A DNA stretch of 64,000 nt, from positions 62,001 through 126,000 of the forward strand of contig JAUYVI010000008.1 in the NCBI GenBank assembly GCA_030715195.1, written 5' to 3'. Made by a program: the position numbers and the translations under genes. This document shows positions 28,179 through 36,989 of the stretch, piece by piece. Every line of letters begins with the position of its first letter. Within the stretch, counting starts at the first letter, position 1. The notes below the pieces were generated by a model, which saw only the letters and a program-made list of their open reading frames with translations, was not told where the DNA came from and searched no databases. This DNA is from Dongia sedimenti (GTDB taxonomy: Bacteria > Pseudomonadota > Alphaproteobacteria > Dongiales > Dongiaceae).

Positions 28179-28946
28179 TCAGGAAGGACTCTGGGCCTTG
28201 CAATGCGCGGCCACCGCTTCGCGCAGCAGCGCCACATCGGAGCCGCTGATCACCAGGTCGAAGCCCAGGGCGAACAGGGCTTTTGCGTCGCGCTCCTTGG
28301 TCGGCACGGTCCCGAGCCACTTCCCCTTGGCCTTGGCCGCCGCGATGATCCGGTCGATCGCCGCGCGCACCGTCGGATGATCGCCCTGGCCGAAATGCCC
28401 GAGCGACGTCGAGAGGTCGTTCGGCCCGACGAACAGCAGATCGACGCCATCGACCGCGGCGATCTGCTCGACCGCGTCGAGGCCGCCACGGGTCTCGATC
28501 TGCGCCATCAGCATCTGGCGGTTCGGAATGCCGTCGAAATAGCCCTTGGTGTCGTGCCCGTAGCCGGAGGCGCGGATGCCGCCGGTCGCCAGGCCGCGAC
28601 GGCCGCGCGGCGGATAATAGCACGCGGCGACCACCGCCTCGGCGTCGGCGACGGAATCCACCATCGGGAACATGAGGGTCGAGATCCCCAGATCGAGCAG
28701 GCGTTTCGCGTGGTTGGGATCGTGCGACGGCACGCGCACCATCACCTCGGCGCCGCGCGCCTCGGCCGCGAGCGTCTGGGTGTGGATCATCTGCAACTCG
28801 GTCGGCCCGTGCTCCTGATCGATCAGCAACGCGGCATAGCCGCCCAGCGCCATGACCTCCACGGTCACCGGGCTTAAGCTGTAGACCCAGCCGGCCAGAA
28901 TCTTCTCGCCGGCTTTCAGGCGCTCCTTGATGCTGCGCGCGGTCAC
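28179..28946 (-). CDS. HpcH/HpaI-family aldolase
   Basis: A 255-residue class II pyruvate aldolase of the HpcH/HpaI (citrate-lyase beta-like) family. It has LIDQEHGPTELQ with the metal-site Glu, the conserved Arg of VMVRVPSHD, and the PPRGRRGLATGG loop. Members cleave 4-hydroxy-2-oxoacids to pyruvate and an aldehyde. The gene is followed after one base by nnr, an uncommon partner, so a shared promoter may simply reflect compaction. Substrate unknown. Confidence 0.9.
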   Translation of the reverse strand: MTARSIKERLKAGEKILAGWVYSLSPVTVEVMALGGYAALLIDQEHGPTELQMIHTQTLAAEARGAEVMVRVPSHDPNHAKRLLDLGISTLMFPMVDSVADAEAVVAACYYPPRGRRGLATGGIRASGYGHDTKGYFDGIPNRQMLMAQIETRGGLDAVEQIAAVDGVDLLFVGPNDLSTSLGHFGQGDHPTVRAAIDRIIAAAKAKGKWLGTVPTKERDAKALFALGFDLVISGSDVALLREAVAAHCKAQSPS

Positions 28947-29001
28947 GTGGGGTCTCTCCTCATATTCCGGGTTCAGGCGGGTTGGCCGGCGGGTTCGCGG
29001 C

Positions 29002-30630
29002 CTAGTTAATCACCGGCCGGCAGAATTGTCCGCTGTCTCGATCCTTGATACTGGCACAGAGTTCCTGGGCCTTCTGCAGGCTCTCGACCGGGCCGACATA
29101 GATGCGGAAGAGCGCCGCGGCGAACGGCCGGACTTCCAGCGCGTAAGAATCCAGCAGCGGGGCGAATTTGGTCTTGGCACCGCCGTCGCCGTCGAACGCC
29201 TTGCGCGCCGCATCGTCCTGGCCCTTGTCGCCGAGCCAGATGTGGAAGATCTGCTTGCCGGCGGTCAGCGAATCGGCGGTCGGCAAGTCCGCCTCGAGCG
29301 AGCCTGATTCCGCCTCCGCCTTCGGTGCTTCAGGTTCAGCCGGCGCATCCTCGGCATGTTTCTCTTCCGCGGGCTGCGCCGGTTCGCCCCCGGCGGGCTG
29401 CGGCCCCTCGGTCTTGGCCTCGTGGGTCTTGGCATCGGCTGGGGCGTCGGCCTTCGGCTCGGTCTGCGTCTCGGCTTGGGCGACCTTGGTCTCGGCTTCG
29501 GCCGGCGTGTCGGATTTTGTTGTTTCCTTCGCCGCTTCGGCGTCGTGCTTGGGCTCTTCGGCTTTCGGTGTTTCGACGGCCGCTTGCGGCTCCGCCGCCG
29601 GTGCCTGTTCCGTATGCACCGGTTCGGCTTTCTGCACCGAAGTGGTCGGTGTCGGCGGCGGCGGAACGTCAACATGCTCCGGCGCGGTCGGCGCTTCCTC
29701 GTCGATGATGGTTTCGGCGGGTGCGCCGGGTTTGCTCTCGGCCGGCGCCGGCGCGTTCGTCTTCGCCTCGGCTGCGTGCGCGTCCGCCGGCTTGGTCTCG
29801 GCCGGAACCGGTTCCGGCCCGCCCGGCTTCGTGGTTGAGGCGGTCTCGGTCTTCGGCGGCTCGGCCTTGCTGGCTTCGGTCTTGGGCGCTTCGGTCTTCG
29901 CTGCTTCCGCCGCCGTCGGCTCGGTCTTCGAGGCTTCGGCCTTCGCCGGCTCGGTGGCGGTCGCGGCCTTGGCGCCCGATTCCGCTTCGATCTGCTGCAG
30001 GTAGCGCTTGGCATCGCCATTGCCGTTCGCAGCGGCACGCTCCAGCCAATCCCGTGCCGCCTTCACGTCCTTCGGCACGCCGACGCCCTGATAGTAGAGC
30101 TGGCCCATATAGGCCTGTGCATAGGGCAGCCCGCCCTCGGCCGCCTTGGCGATCCAGCGCGCGCCTTCCGCGTCGCTCTTGGCCAGGCCCTCGCCGAGCA
30201 TGTACTGGATCCCGAGGTTGAACTCGGCGGTCGTATTGTTCTTCTCAGCCGCCTGTTTCCAGAGCTGGATCGCCTTGGCCTGGTCCTTGGTGACGCCCCG
30301 GCCGCTCGCATAGAGCATTGCAAGGTTGTTGAGCGCGGGCGCGTAATCCTGCTTCGCGGAAGCCTCGTACCAGCGAATCGCCTCTTTGATGTCCGGTTTG
30401 TCGAGACCGCGCCCGGTCTCGTAGATCAGGCCCAGGCCGTGCTGCGCCTGAGCGTCGCCGCTCTGCGCCGGCGCCGTCCACTCCTTCATCGCCGCCTTGT
30501 AATTGCCGGCATTGAAGGCCTGGAGTCCGGAATTGTAGTCGGCCGCCGCCGCGGCACCGGTCATCAGCAGCGCAGCGAACGCCAGACCGGTCAGCTTACT
30601 ATTGAGTCGCAAAGGAAATATCCGATTCAT
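29002..30630 (-). CDS. Sel1-repeat protein with long linker and SPOR-like C-terminus
   Basis: A 542-residue envelope protein starting MNRIFPLRLNSK (30630); an upstream in-frame extension lacks a signal and is rejected. Signal peptide about 1-31 (GAAAAA/DYN). Residues about 45-210 hold five Sel1-type TPR repeats (for example GLIYETGRGLDKPDIKEAIRWY). A very long Ala/Pro/Lys/Glu/Thr linker follows (about 215-450), full of KTEAPKTEASKAEP-like units. The last ~80 residues look like a divergent SPOR domain (FRIYVGPVESLQKAQELC), which in family members binds denuded peptidoglycan at septa. A cell-wall-associated scaffold role is inferred. Confidence 0.8.
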   Translation of the reverse strand: MNRIFPLRLNSKLTGLAFAALLMTGAAAAADYNSGLQAFNAGNYKAAMKEWTAPAQSGDAQAQHGLGLIYETGRGLDKPDIKEAIRWYEASAKQDYAPALNNLAMLYASGRGVTKDQAKAIQLWKQAAEKNNTTAEFNLGIQYMLGEGLAKSDAEGARWIAKAAEGGLPYAQAYMGQLYYQGVGVPKDVKAARDWLERAAANGNGDAKRYLQQIEAESGAKAATATEPAKAEASKTEPTAAEAAKTEAPKTEASKAEPPKTETASTTKPGGPEPVPAETKPADAHAAEAKTNAPAPAESKPGAPAETIIDEEAPTAPEHVDVPPPPTPTTSVQKAEPVHTEQAPAAEPQAAVETPKAEEPKHDAEAAKETTKSDTPAEAETKVAQAETQTEPKADAPADAKTHEAKTEGPQPAGGEPAQPAEEKHAEDAPAEPEAPKAEAESGSLEADLPTADSLTAGKQIFHIWLGDKGQDDAARKAFDGDGGAKTKFAPLLDSYALEVRPFAAALFRIYVGPVESLQKAQELCASIKDRDSGQFCRPVIN

Positions 30631-30682
30631 GATGCCAATATGCCGCCGTGATCGCGCGGGCGCAATGTGCGAAGGGCCGGGC

Positions 30683-31093
30683 TCAATGCCGCGGCACCGG
30701 CTGGTTCCCGACTTTGGCTTCATCCGGCACGCGGGCCAGCGGACCGGCATGGTGATGGATCATCCGCCAGCGGCCGTCGGCGCGGATGAACAGATTGCTG
30801 GCGACCAGGTGCTGATTGGCGAACCGCTCATAGCAGCACACCAGTCCGAGATCGCCGAAGATCGTGGCCTTGGGCGCGACGCCGGTGACCGGGATCGGCC
30901 CGGCATTGGCGAGAATCTCCCGCCAGCTCGCCATCACCTCGGCGCGGCTGGTGATCGGCGGCCATCCGGGATGCACGCAGAACACATTGGGCTGCTCGGC
31001 CCAGACGGCATCCATGGCGTCGAGACTGGCTGCCGCGAAGGCCTGATAGAAGGCATCGTTGGCGAACTCCAAGGCCGCGAGATCGGCGCTCAT
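30683..31093 (-). CDS. NTF2/SnoaL-like fold protein
   Basis: A 136-residue cone-shaped alpha/beta-barrel protein. N-terminal helices (ALEFANDAFYQAFAAASLDAMDAVW) precede HPGWPPITSRAEVMASWREI and a final sheet WRMIHHHAGP, the usual pattern of DUF4440/SnoaL-like proteins. The fold is used by ketosteroid isomerase-like enzymes and by small stress proteins, so no reaction can be assigned. It is a single gene between the Sel1 protein and the divergent epimerase. Confidence 0.85.
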   Translation of the reverse strand: MSADLAALEFANDAFYQAFAAASLDAMDAVWAEQPNVFCVHPGWPPITSRAEVMASWREILANAGPIPVTGVAPKATIFGDLGLVCCYERFANQHLVASNLFIRADGRWRMIHHHAGPLARVPDEAKVGNQPVPRH

Positions 31094-31219
31094 CCGTTTG
31101 TCCCCATCGCGCTATTGTGACGCGGCATGCCGGCCGGCCGCCGACCAAAGAAGGTTGCACCCCGGGCACCTGGACTGCAACATGGCCGCCCTCAAAATGG
31201 ACATGACCGGATATCATCG

Positions 31220-31624
31220 ATGATCGGCCGTCTCAATCACGTGGCGATTGCAGTTCCTGATCTGAAGGCCGCCGCGGCGCTCTATGGCGGCACGCTCGGC
31301 GCCAAGGTCTCGGCGCCGATCGCGCAGCCGAAGCACGGCGTCACCGTCATCTTCGTCGAATTGCCGAACACCAAGATCGAGCTGCTGCACCCGCTCGGCG
31401 ATGAATCGCCGATCGCCGGTTTCCTGGCGCGCAACCCCTCCGGCGGCATCCACCATGTGTGCTATGAGGTGGACGATATTCTCGCCGCGCGCGACCGATT
31501 GAAAGCCTCGGGCGCCCGGGTGCTTGGCGACGGCGAGCCGAAGATCGGCGCCCACGACAAGCCGGTGCTGTTCCTGCACCCGAAAGACTTCCTCGGCACC
31601 CTCATCGAGCTTGAACAGGCGTAA
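31220..31624 (+). CDS. mce: Methylmalonyl-CoA epimerase
   Basis: A 134-residue VOC-fold enzyme starting MIGRLNHVAIAVPDLKAA at 31220. It interconverts the 2R and 2S forms of methylmalonyl-CoA in propionyl-CoA metabolism. The conserved metal ligands fit His in LNHVAIA and GGIHHVCYEVDD, with Glu in the terminal GTLIELEQ. The length is standard. It is followed after 8 bases by a DUF1467 gene, the usual alphaproteobacterial pair. Confidence 0.95.
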   Translation: MIGRLNHVAIAVPDLKAAAALYGGTLGAKVSAPIAQPKHGVTVIFVELPNTKIELLHPLGDESPIAGFLARNPSGGIHHVCYEVDDILAARDRLKASGARVLGDGEPKIGAHDKPVLFLHPKDFLGTLIELEQA

Positions 31625-31632
31625 AGTCGAAT

Positions 31633-31881
31633 ATGAACTGGATCGGATCGATCTTCATCTACATCGTCGTCTGGTGGGTGGTGCTGTTCGCGGTGCTGCC
31701 CTGGGGCGTCCGGCGGCAAGAGAACCCGGAGCCCGGCCACGATCCGGGCGCACCCCAGGTGACGCATCTGAAGCGGAAGCTGCTCGCGACCACGCTGATC
31801 ACCTTCGTGCTCTGGGGCATCGGCGTTTTCCTGTTCCTGCATTATGGTCTGTCGCTCACCATGCTGGAGCACGCGAGGTAG
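31633..31881 (+). CDS. DUF1467 small membrane protein
   Basis: An 82-residue protein with two predicted membrane helices (IGSIFIYIVVWWVVLFAVLPWGV and LLATTLITFVLWGIGVFLFL) separated by a polar loop of about 35 residues. The VVWWVVLFAVLPWGVR block is the DUF1467 signature. The function is unknown. It regularly follows methylmalonyl-CoA epimerase in alphaproteobacteria, and does so here. Confidence 0.92.
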   Translation: MNWIGSIFIYIVVWWVVLFAVLPWGVRRQENPEPGHDPGAPQVTHLKRKLLATTLITFVLWGIGVFLFLHYGLSLTMLEHAR

Positions 31882-31883
31882 GG

Positions 31884-32441
31884 ATGAGCGGATATTGCCG
31901 AATTGCACCGGGCCACGAATGGCATGGCCCCTACCATGCCGAGCACTACGGGTTCCCGATCGCCGATGACGACGAGTTGTTCGAGCGCCTGATCCTGGAG
32001 ATCAATCAGGCCGGCCTCTCCTGGCTGACCATCCTGAAGAAACAGCAGGGCTTTCGCGACGCCTATCACGGCTTCAAGATCGCCAAGGTCGCGCGCTATG
32101 GCGAACGCGATCGGACCCGGCTGCTGAACGATGCCGGCATCATCCGCAACAAGCTGAAGGTCAACGCCGCGATCGAGAACGCGAAACGCATCCAGGCGCT
32201 GCAGAAGAGCCACGGCTCCTTCGCCGAATGGCTGGCCGCCCATCATCCGCTGACCAAGCCCGAATGGATGAAGCTCTTCAAGAAGACCTTCGTCTTCACC
32301 GGCGGCGAGATCGTCGGCGAGTTCCTGATGAGCATCGGCTATCTCCCCGGCGCGCACGCCGCGGACTGCCCGGTCTACAAGAAGATCGGCAAGCTGAAGC
32401 CGGCCTGGCTGGCGGCGCAGAAGAAGGGGATGAAGTACTAG
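31884..32441 (+). CDS. DNA-3-methyladenine glycosylase I family protein
   Basis: A 185-residue protein of the Tag family, starting MSGYCRIAPGHEWHGP at 31884, 2 bases after the DUF1467 stop. It has the catalytic region LILEINQAGLSWLTILKKQ with the family Glu, and the zinc-site end HAADCPVYKKIGK. The typical N-terminal YHDxEWG is replaced by YHAEHYG, so base recognition may differ from E. coli Tag. It excises alkylated bases in base-excision repair. The symbol tag is not given because of the altered motif. Confidence 0.88.
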   Translation: MSGYCRIAPGHEWHGPYHAEHYGFPIADDDELFERLILEINQAGLSWLTILKKQQGFRDAYHGFKIAKVARYGERDRTRLLNDAGIIRNKLKVNAAIENAKRIQALQKSHGSFAEWLAAHHPLTKPEWMKLFKKTFVFTGGEIVGEFLMSIGYLPGAHAADCPVYKKIGKLKPAWLAAQKKGMKY

Positions 32442-32451
32442 AGCCGGAATC

Positions 32452-32482
32452 AAAAAGAGGCGGCCTTGCGGCTGCCTCTTTT
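32452..32482 (+). terminator. Terminator after the mce-DUF1467-glycosylase operon
   Basis: AAAAGAGGC/GCCTCTTTT arms continue inward through a G-T wobble to GCC/GGC around a TTGC loop. It lies 11 bases past the stop and ends in TTTT. Confidence 0.85.
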
Positions 32483-32487
32483 AAGTG

Positions 32488-32603
32488 TAGCGTCCCCTGC
32501 TTTTTTGAGCTGCCGCCTTTCGGCGCTGTCCCTCCCAGAACTTGGACTGTGCTTCTCGGCTCGCTCGCCCCGGATTCGTTACGGCCGGGGGAAGGGGACG
32601 GTA
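32488..32603. repeat. Possible remnant of a mini mobile element
   Basis: TAGCGTCCCCT (32488-32498) and AGGGGACGGTA (32593-32603) are inverted repeats agreeing at 10 of 11 positions and bounding about 116 bases of non-coding sequence. GTCCCCT/AGGGGAC ends flank many small transposase-mobilised elements. No transposase is present. Confidence 0.35.
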
Positions 32604-32687
32604 CTCACATCCCCGAATTGTGTCACGCGTCTTATTCCCGTTTTAGGACAACATTGTTGGCTTTTACGGTTTTACTGTAACGCAGCG

Positions 32688-33092
32688 TCACTCACTGATC
32701 TCATAGGGGACGATGATGTCCTGGTCCTTCGCGAAGACCGAGCAGGGCACCCCGCCGCTGCGGGTCTGACAGATGTTGATGGCATCCTGGCTGACGGGAC
32801 TGCCGGTGACGCACTCATTGACCGGACAGCCGGTCAGACCCCAGCTCCGTCCATCCTCCGCCACGGCGAAATAGCCTTGGCCCATCGGCCGGTTCCAGGC
32901 GATCGGCGTGAGCCAGTACTTGTAGTTTTCAAAGGCGGCCCAAGTGGCCTTGGTGATGGTGACCTTGTCACCCGACGGCGCCGCTGCCGCGCTGTCCTGA
33001 GATTTTGGCGACGGCTTCCCGTCCCCGAACCAGCCCTCGACCGTACTGCAACCCGACAGAACGAGAACCGAAGCGATCAACACGATCCGCAT
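32688..33092 (-). CDS. Putative lipoprotein of unknown function
   Basis: A 134-residue predicted lipoprotein. The ATG at 33092 (MRIVLIASVLVLSGCSTVEG) has GGGAG 8 bases upstream and a lipobox LVLSGC with Cys15; a second ATG lies at 33116, and a longer extension runs into tRNA-His and is rejected. After a disordered segment (KPSPKSQDSAAAAPSGD) comes a compact domain with four further Cys (CPVNEC, ICQTRSGGVPC) that could form two disulfides. No family is recognised. It probably sits in the outer membrane facing the periplasm. Confidence 0.8.
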   Translation of the reverse strand: MRIVLIASVLVLSGCSTVEGWFGDGKPSPKSQDSAAAAPSGDKVTITKATWAAFENYKYWLTPIAWNRPMGQGYFAVAEDGRSWGLTGCPVNECVTGSPVSQDAINICQTRSGGVPCSVFAKDQDIIVPYEISE

Positions 33093-33271
33093 CAGCCGTC
33101 TCCCACCGACCGTCATCCCTGACAAGGATTTATACGGGATCAGGACATGAAATGACAGAGTTGTAATATGGGGATTTGCGTCAAATGCATCGGGAAGCGA
33201 CCCGTGCGCGGCCGAACGTTCGGCGCGCGCCCGTGCTGCAAAATGCGAAAATCGAGGGAAAATGGGAGCGA

Positions 33272-33348
33272 TGGGGCGAACGAGGGGACTCGAACCCCCG
33301 ACATCCAGGACCACAACCTGGCGCTCTAACCAACTGAGCTACGTCCGC
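33272..33348 (-). tRNA. tRNA-His (anticodon GTG)
   Basis: The minus strand gives acceptor GCGGACG/CGTTCGC, encoded CCA, anticodon stem CCAGG/CCTGG with loop TTGTGGT (anticodon GTG), and T arm TCGGGGGTTCGAGTCCCCT. The base before the acceptor is G (33349) opposite discriminator C, the expected G-1 of tRNA-His. Confidence 0.97.
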
Positions 33349-33609
33349 CATCGCGCATCGGGCCGGCCAAGAAGCCAGAGAGGACCGGCCGTCGGAACGG
33401 CGAGGATGTAACCGAGGGGGCCCGACCCGTCAAGCCTCGGCCCCAGCGGAACGCGCCCGCCATCCCCCCTTCTCCACCTTTTCCCCGCTGTCGTCGTCAT
33501 GCAAATTCCTGTCGGCTTCGGCCTGCTGGCGCTGGGGTCTTTCGCTAAACTCCCGGCCGATCCGGCGCGATGGCCGCGGCCGGGCACGACCTGCACCGAG
33601 GGATTATTC

Positions 33610-34791
33610 ATGCTTCACCTGGCGAGCGGCATGGGCCGCCTTGGCACCGAATCCGCGTTCGAAGTCCTGGCCCGCGCCAAGGCGCTGGAGGCCCAGGGCA
33701 AGAGCATCATCAGCCTCTCGATCGGCCAGCCCGACTTCCAGACCCCTGGCCACATCGTCGAGGCCGCGATCAAGGCGCTCAAGGACGGGCATCACGGCTA
33801 CACCCCGGCCAACGGCATCCCGCAGGTGCGCGAGGCGGTCGCCGCCGATCTCCACCGCCGCCACGGCGTCACCGTCGATCCGGCCAATGTGCTGATCGTC
33901 CCCGGCGGCAAGGTGACGATGTATTTCGCGATCGCCATGTTCGGCGAGCCCGGCGCCGAGATCATCTACCCGAACCCCGGCTTCCCGATCTACGAATCCG
34001 CGATCAAGTTCACCGGCGCCACCCCGGTGCCGCTGCCGCTGCTCGAGGAGAACGGCTTCGGCTTCAAGGCCGAGGACGTGCTCTCGCGCATCACGCCGAA
34101 GACCCGGCTGATCATCATCAACTCGCCGGCCAACCCGACCGGCGGCATCTGCGTGAAGGCGGAGATCGACAAGCTGGTCGCCGGCCTCGAGAAGCATCCC
34201 GACGTCGCGATCATGTCGGACGAGATCTATTCCGAGATGCTCTACGACGGCAACGTCCACACCAGCCTGCTGAAGTACCCGCAGCTCGCCGACCGCCTGA
34301 TCGTGCTGGACGGCTGGTCGAAGACCTACGCGATGACCGGCTGGCGCATGGGCTACTCGGTCTGGCCGAAGTCGCTGATCGAGCATGCGACGCGGCTCTG
34401 CATCAACGTGCATTCCTGCGTCAACGCCGCGGCCCAGTGGGCGGGCATCGCCGCACTGCAGGGCCCGCGCACCGAGATCGACAAGATGATGAAGGCGTTC
34501 GACGAGCGCCGGAAGTTCGTGGTCGCCGAGCTGAACAAGCTGCCCGGCGTCTCCTGCATCACGCCCTTGGGCGCGTTCTACGCTTTCCCGAACATCAAGG
34601 GCACCGGCTTCAAGTCGAAGGCGCTGGAAGTGGCGCTGCTCGACGAGGCCGGCGTCGCTTCGATCGCCGGCACCAGCTTCGGATCCTATGGCGAGGGCTA
34701 TCTCCGGATCTCCTACGCCAACTCGATCGAGAACATCGCCGAGGCGATGAAGCGGATCGGCAGCTTCCTCGCCAAGCGCAAGGCCGCCTGA
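33610..34791 (+). CDS. Class I/II pyridoxal-phosphate aminotransferase
   Basis: A 393-residue fold-type I aminotransferase starting MLHLASGMGRLGTESAFEVL at 33610; upstream in-frame codons from 33499 look like leader sequence. Motifs: NSPANPTGGICVKAEID, IMSDEIYSEMLYDG, and the PLP lysine in LDGWSKTYAMTGWRMGY. It is closest to aspartate/aromatic aminotransferase-like enzymes of subgroup I-gamma. The exact amino donor is unknown. It is monocistronic and ends before a shared hairpin terminator facing the convergent peroxidase. Confidence 0.92.
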   Translation: MLHLASGMGRLGTESAFEVLARAKALEAQGKSIISLSIGQPDFQTPGHIVEAAIKALKDGHHGYTPANGIPQVREAVAADLHRRHGVTVDPANVLIVPGGKVTMYFAIAMFGEPGAEIIYPNPGFPIYESAIKFTGATPVPLPLLEENGFGFKAEDVLSRITPKTRLIIINSPANPTGGICVKAEIDKLVAGLEKHPDVAIMSDEIYSEMLYDGNVHTSLLKYPQLADRLIVLDGWSKTYAMTGWRMGYSVWPKSLIEHATRLCINVHSCVNAAAQWAGIAALQGPRTEIDKMMKAFDERRKFVVAELNKLPGVSCITPLGAFYAFPNIKGTGFKSKALEVALLDEAGVASIAGTSFGSYGEGYLRISYANSIENIAEAMKRIGSFLAKRKAA

Positions 34792-34817
34792 GGCGCATGC
34801 CCGCTGCGGAAAAAAGA

Positions 34818-34852
34818 GACGGCGCGGTCTCTCGACCGCGCCGTCTTGCTTT
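34818..34852. terminator. Hairpin terminator between converging genes
   Basis: GACGGCGCGGT and ACCGCGCCGTC pair around CTCTCG (34818-34845), preceded by an A-rich run (34810-34815) and followed by TTGCTTT. It can serve the aminotransferase (+) and, on the other strand, the peroxidase (-). Confidence 0.85.
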
Positions 34853-34860
34853 GTAGGGAA

Positions 34861-36444
34861 TCAGACCGTCGTGACGTTGTCGATCGGGCTGATGTCGCCG
34901 ACGAAGCGCAGCAGATCGGCCATGGTAAAAGTGCCCGGCACCTTCGACGGCAGATCGGGCTTCCAGTCCTTGCCCTGTTGCCAGAGGTAGGATTGGTGGT
35001 CGCCGTGAACCAGGCCGACGAACACTTCCGAGACAATGGTCGATCCGACCGGCCCGAGCCGCTCGCCGTTGCCCCGGACCTGCGCCTCTTTCAGGATGTA
35101 ATACCAAAGCGGCGTATGGTCATCCATGCCGTGCTTCTTAGCGATCGCACCGTCCGGGCCGGAGGCGATTTCGGCGGGTGTCAGCGGCTTTTTGATCCGC
35201 ATGGCGCGCGCCACGTCCTGGCCTGAAGGCAGGCCGAGCATCACCCCGCGCTTCAGGTTGCGGAACGGCAGGCTCCCACCGCCCCCCGGCAGTTCGTGGA
35301 GCTGCTGAACCACGAAGGGATCGATCTTGCGGGTGTGATTGAAGCCGACGCCGGCCGGATTGGCGGGAAGCACCTCGTGGAATCGCCGCCAGTCGATGAT
35401 CCAGTTGCTGGGCAGCGCCTTCACCGGCGTCGGGCCGGTCGGCGGATTCGGCGCGAGATCGCCGACGATGCCGCCGGACAGGCCGGTGAATCGGAACAGC
35501 AGCGACAGCGACGCATTGCTGAAGATGCGGTTGTGATCATAGTTCTGGCGCACCATGCTATGACCGAGCCGGTAGGCGGCGGCCGAGAACTCGACCGGCA
35601 TGTAGGGGAACTTCTTGAATCGGTAGAACTGCCGGCCCTGGTCCAGTATCTTGGCGACGATACCCGGCTCGGTCAGCCGTTCGACAAAATCGTGCAGCAC
35701 CATCCACTGGTAGTGCCAAGTCACGATCCGCCGCGCCTCACTGAAGTCGGCGTCGGACGGCTTCCCGCCGCCGCTGATCTTCGCGCAGACCTTGTTGTGA
35801 AACTTCAGCATCGCGAGATGCGTCTGCGCCACGACGAGATTCTCGTCGTTGCGGTGATCGCCGATGAGCGCGAAGCCCTCAGGGCTGCGCGGCAGATCGT
35901 TCTCCGACACCGGCAGCTGAGCCCCTCCGTCCGCGGAAGGAACGGTCTTTCCGATCAGGAACGTCGATCCCGGATTCTTGCCGCTGTCGTCCGCCTCGAT
36001 ACCGCGACGGGCGTAGAGTTGCCGGCTGCCGTCGGGGCCGAGGCCGTAGATAGAGTCGAGATCGAGCGCCGGCGTGCGGAAATTCACGACCCCCTGGGGA
36101 TCCGACTCCTTGTCGCCGAGCGACGTCAGGTCGAGCGTGATGTCGTGGTCGATGAATTGGCCGAGATAGGTGAATCCGGCCGGGATCTTGGTATTGTCTC
36201 CGGCGGCATCGTCGGGATCGGCGTCCTTCATAGCGTCCGCGAGTTCCTTGAGCGCCGCGTCGGGCATGGCGAGGGGCGGCAGCGTCGGAAACATGCGCCC
36301 GAACATGCCGGGATCGTCGTGACCCGAAAGCGTATCCAGGAATTGCCGCGTGGGATGCCGCCCGGCCGTGCCGTGGCCGGGCCGGCCCGTGACCTGCGCG
36401 GATTTGATGCCGACTTCACTCGGTTTGAAGATGTCGTTTGCCAT
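34861..36444 (-). CDS. Animal-type haem peroxidase family protein
   Basis: A 527-residue protein of the peroxidase-cyclooxygenase superfamily (bacterial peroxicin/LPO-like). The ATG at 36444 follows GGGAGG by 11 bases. The distal His is in LGQFIDHDITLDLTSLG, the proximal His region is AAYRLGHSMVRQNYDHN, and NFRTPALDLDSIYG completes the haem-crosslink region. There is no signal peptide, so it may be cytosolic or exported by another route. It oxidises halides or aromatic substrates with H2O2. It is divergent from the polyketide synthase gene across a 545-base AT-richer gap. Confidence 0.9.
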   Translation of the reverse strand: MANDIFKPSEVGIKSAQVTGRPGHGTAGRHPTRQFLDTLSGHDDPGMFGRMFPTLPPLAMPDAALKELADAMKDADPDDAAGDNTKIPAGFTYLGQFIDHDITLDLTSLGDKESDPQGVVNFRTPALDLDSIYGLGPDGSRQLYARRGIEADDSGKNPGSTFLIGKTVPSADGGAQLPVSENDLPRSPEGFALIGDHRNDENLVVAQTHLAMLKFHNKVCAKISGGGKPSDADFSEARRIVTWHYQWMVLHDFVERLTEPGIVAKILDQGRQFYRFKKFPYMPVEFSAAAYRLGHSMVRQNYDHNRIFSNASLSLLFRFTGLSGGIVGDLAPNPPTGPTPVKALPSNWIIDWRRFHEVLPANPAGVGFNHTRKIDPFVVQQLHELPGGGGSLPFRNLKRGVMLGLPSGQDVARAMRIKKPLTPAEIASGPDGAIAKKHGMDDHTPLWYYILKEAQVRGNGERLGPVGSTIVSEVFVGLVHGDHQSYLWQQGKDWKPDLPSKVPGTFTMADLLRFVGDISPIDNVTTV

Positions 36445-36989
36445 GATTCGACCGCCTCCCAGCGGTGTTTGCCAAAGGGATTCGACAGGCGCAGTCGTGC
36501 ACGCTGAGGAAGCGCGTGCTCCATCGGCTGCATGATCGAGTTCAGCGATTTCTTGTTCGTAATCGTATTTGCGGACGAAGTGCACCCCTTCGTCTGCAGC
36601 GTGATCGATGTGATCGATTCAGCGGTTTTTTTGTTCTGCGCTTTTTTATGTTTTAGGACCGTGCATCCACATTTACGGCTTTCGAACCTATGGTTGTCAA
36701 GCAACCCTTTTATAACTTTTCTAAGATCGCGTGAGCTGCGTCACATCTTGCGGGTTTCGCAATGGATGCACCTCAAGGCGACTAAGAATAAGTTGCCTTC
36801 GACGCACCATGGTGCGGCCCACGTGCGGCGCGACATCAAGCTGACTTGGCATACCCGAGCGGGTCGGCCTGTTTCCGTTTGTTACCCGGTATCCACGCGC
36901 GGTTCCGCGCCTCCCCGTTTCGTGATTGGCGGAGGTTGCAGTGCAGCGATTAGCTGCAATGGAACCCGCCACTTGAAGGTTCCCATTCC
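36445..36989. promoter_or_regulatory. Long AT-richer spacer between peroxidase and polyketide synthase
   Basis: No convincing gene is present. The stretch 36560-36800 is markedly AT-richer than its surroundings (for example TTTTATAACTTTTCTAAG) and likely carries promoters for both divergent genes. The palindrome TGCAGCGATTAGCTGCA (36942-36958) lies 31 bases before the polyketide synthase start and could be an operator. Confidence 0.5.

Noticed and set aside
33093-33314. N-terminal extension of the lipoprotein
   Set aside because: It runs into tRNA-His and would bury the lipobox deep in the protein.
36694-36716. TTGTCA/TATAAC promoter in the peroxidase-synthase gap
   Set aside because: The two boxes are only 11 bases apart, too close for a normal -35/-10 pair.
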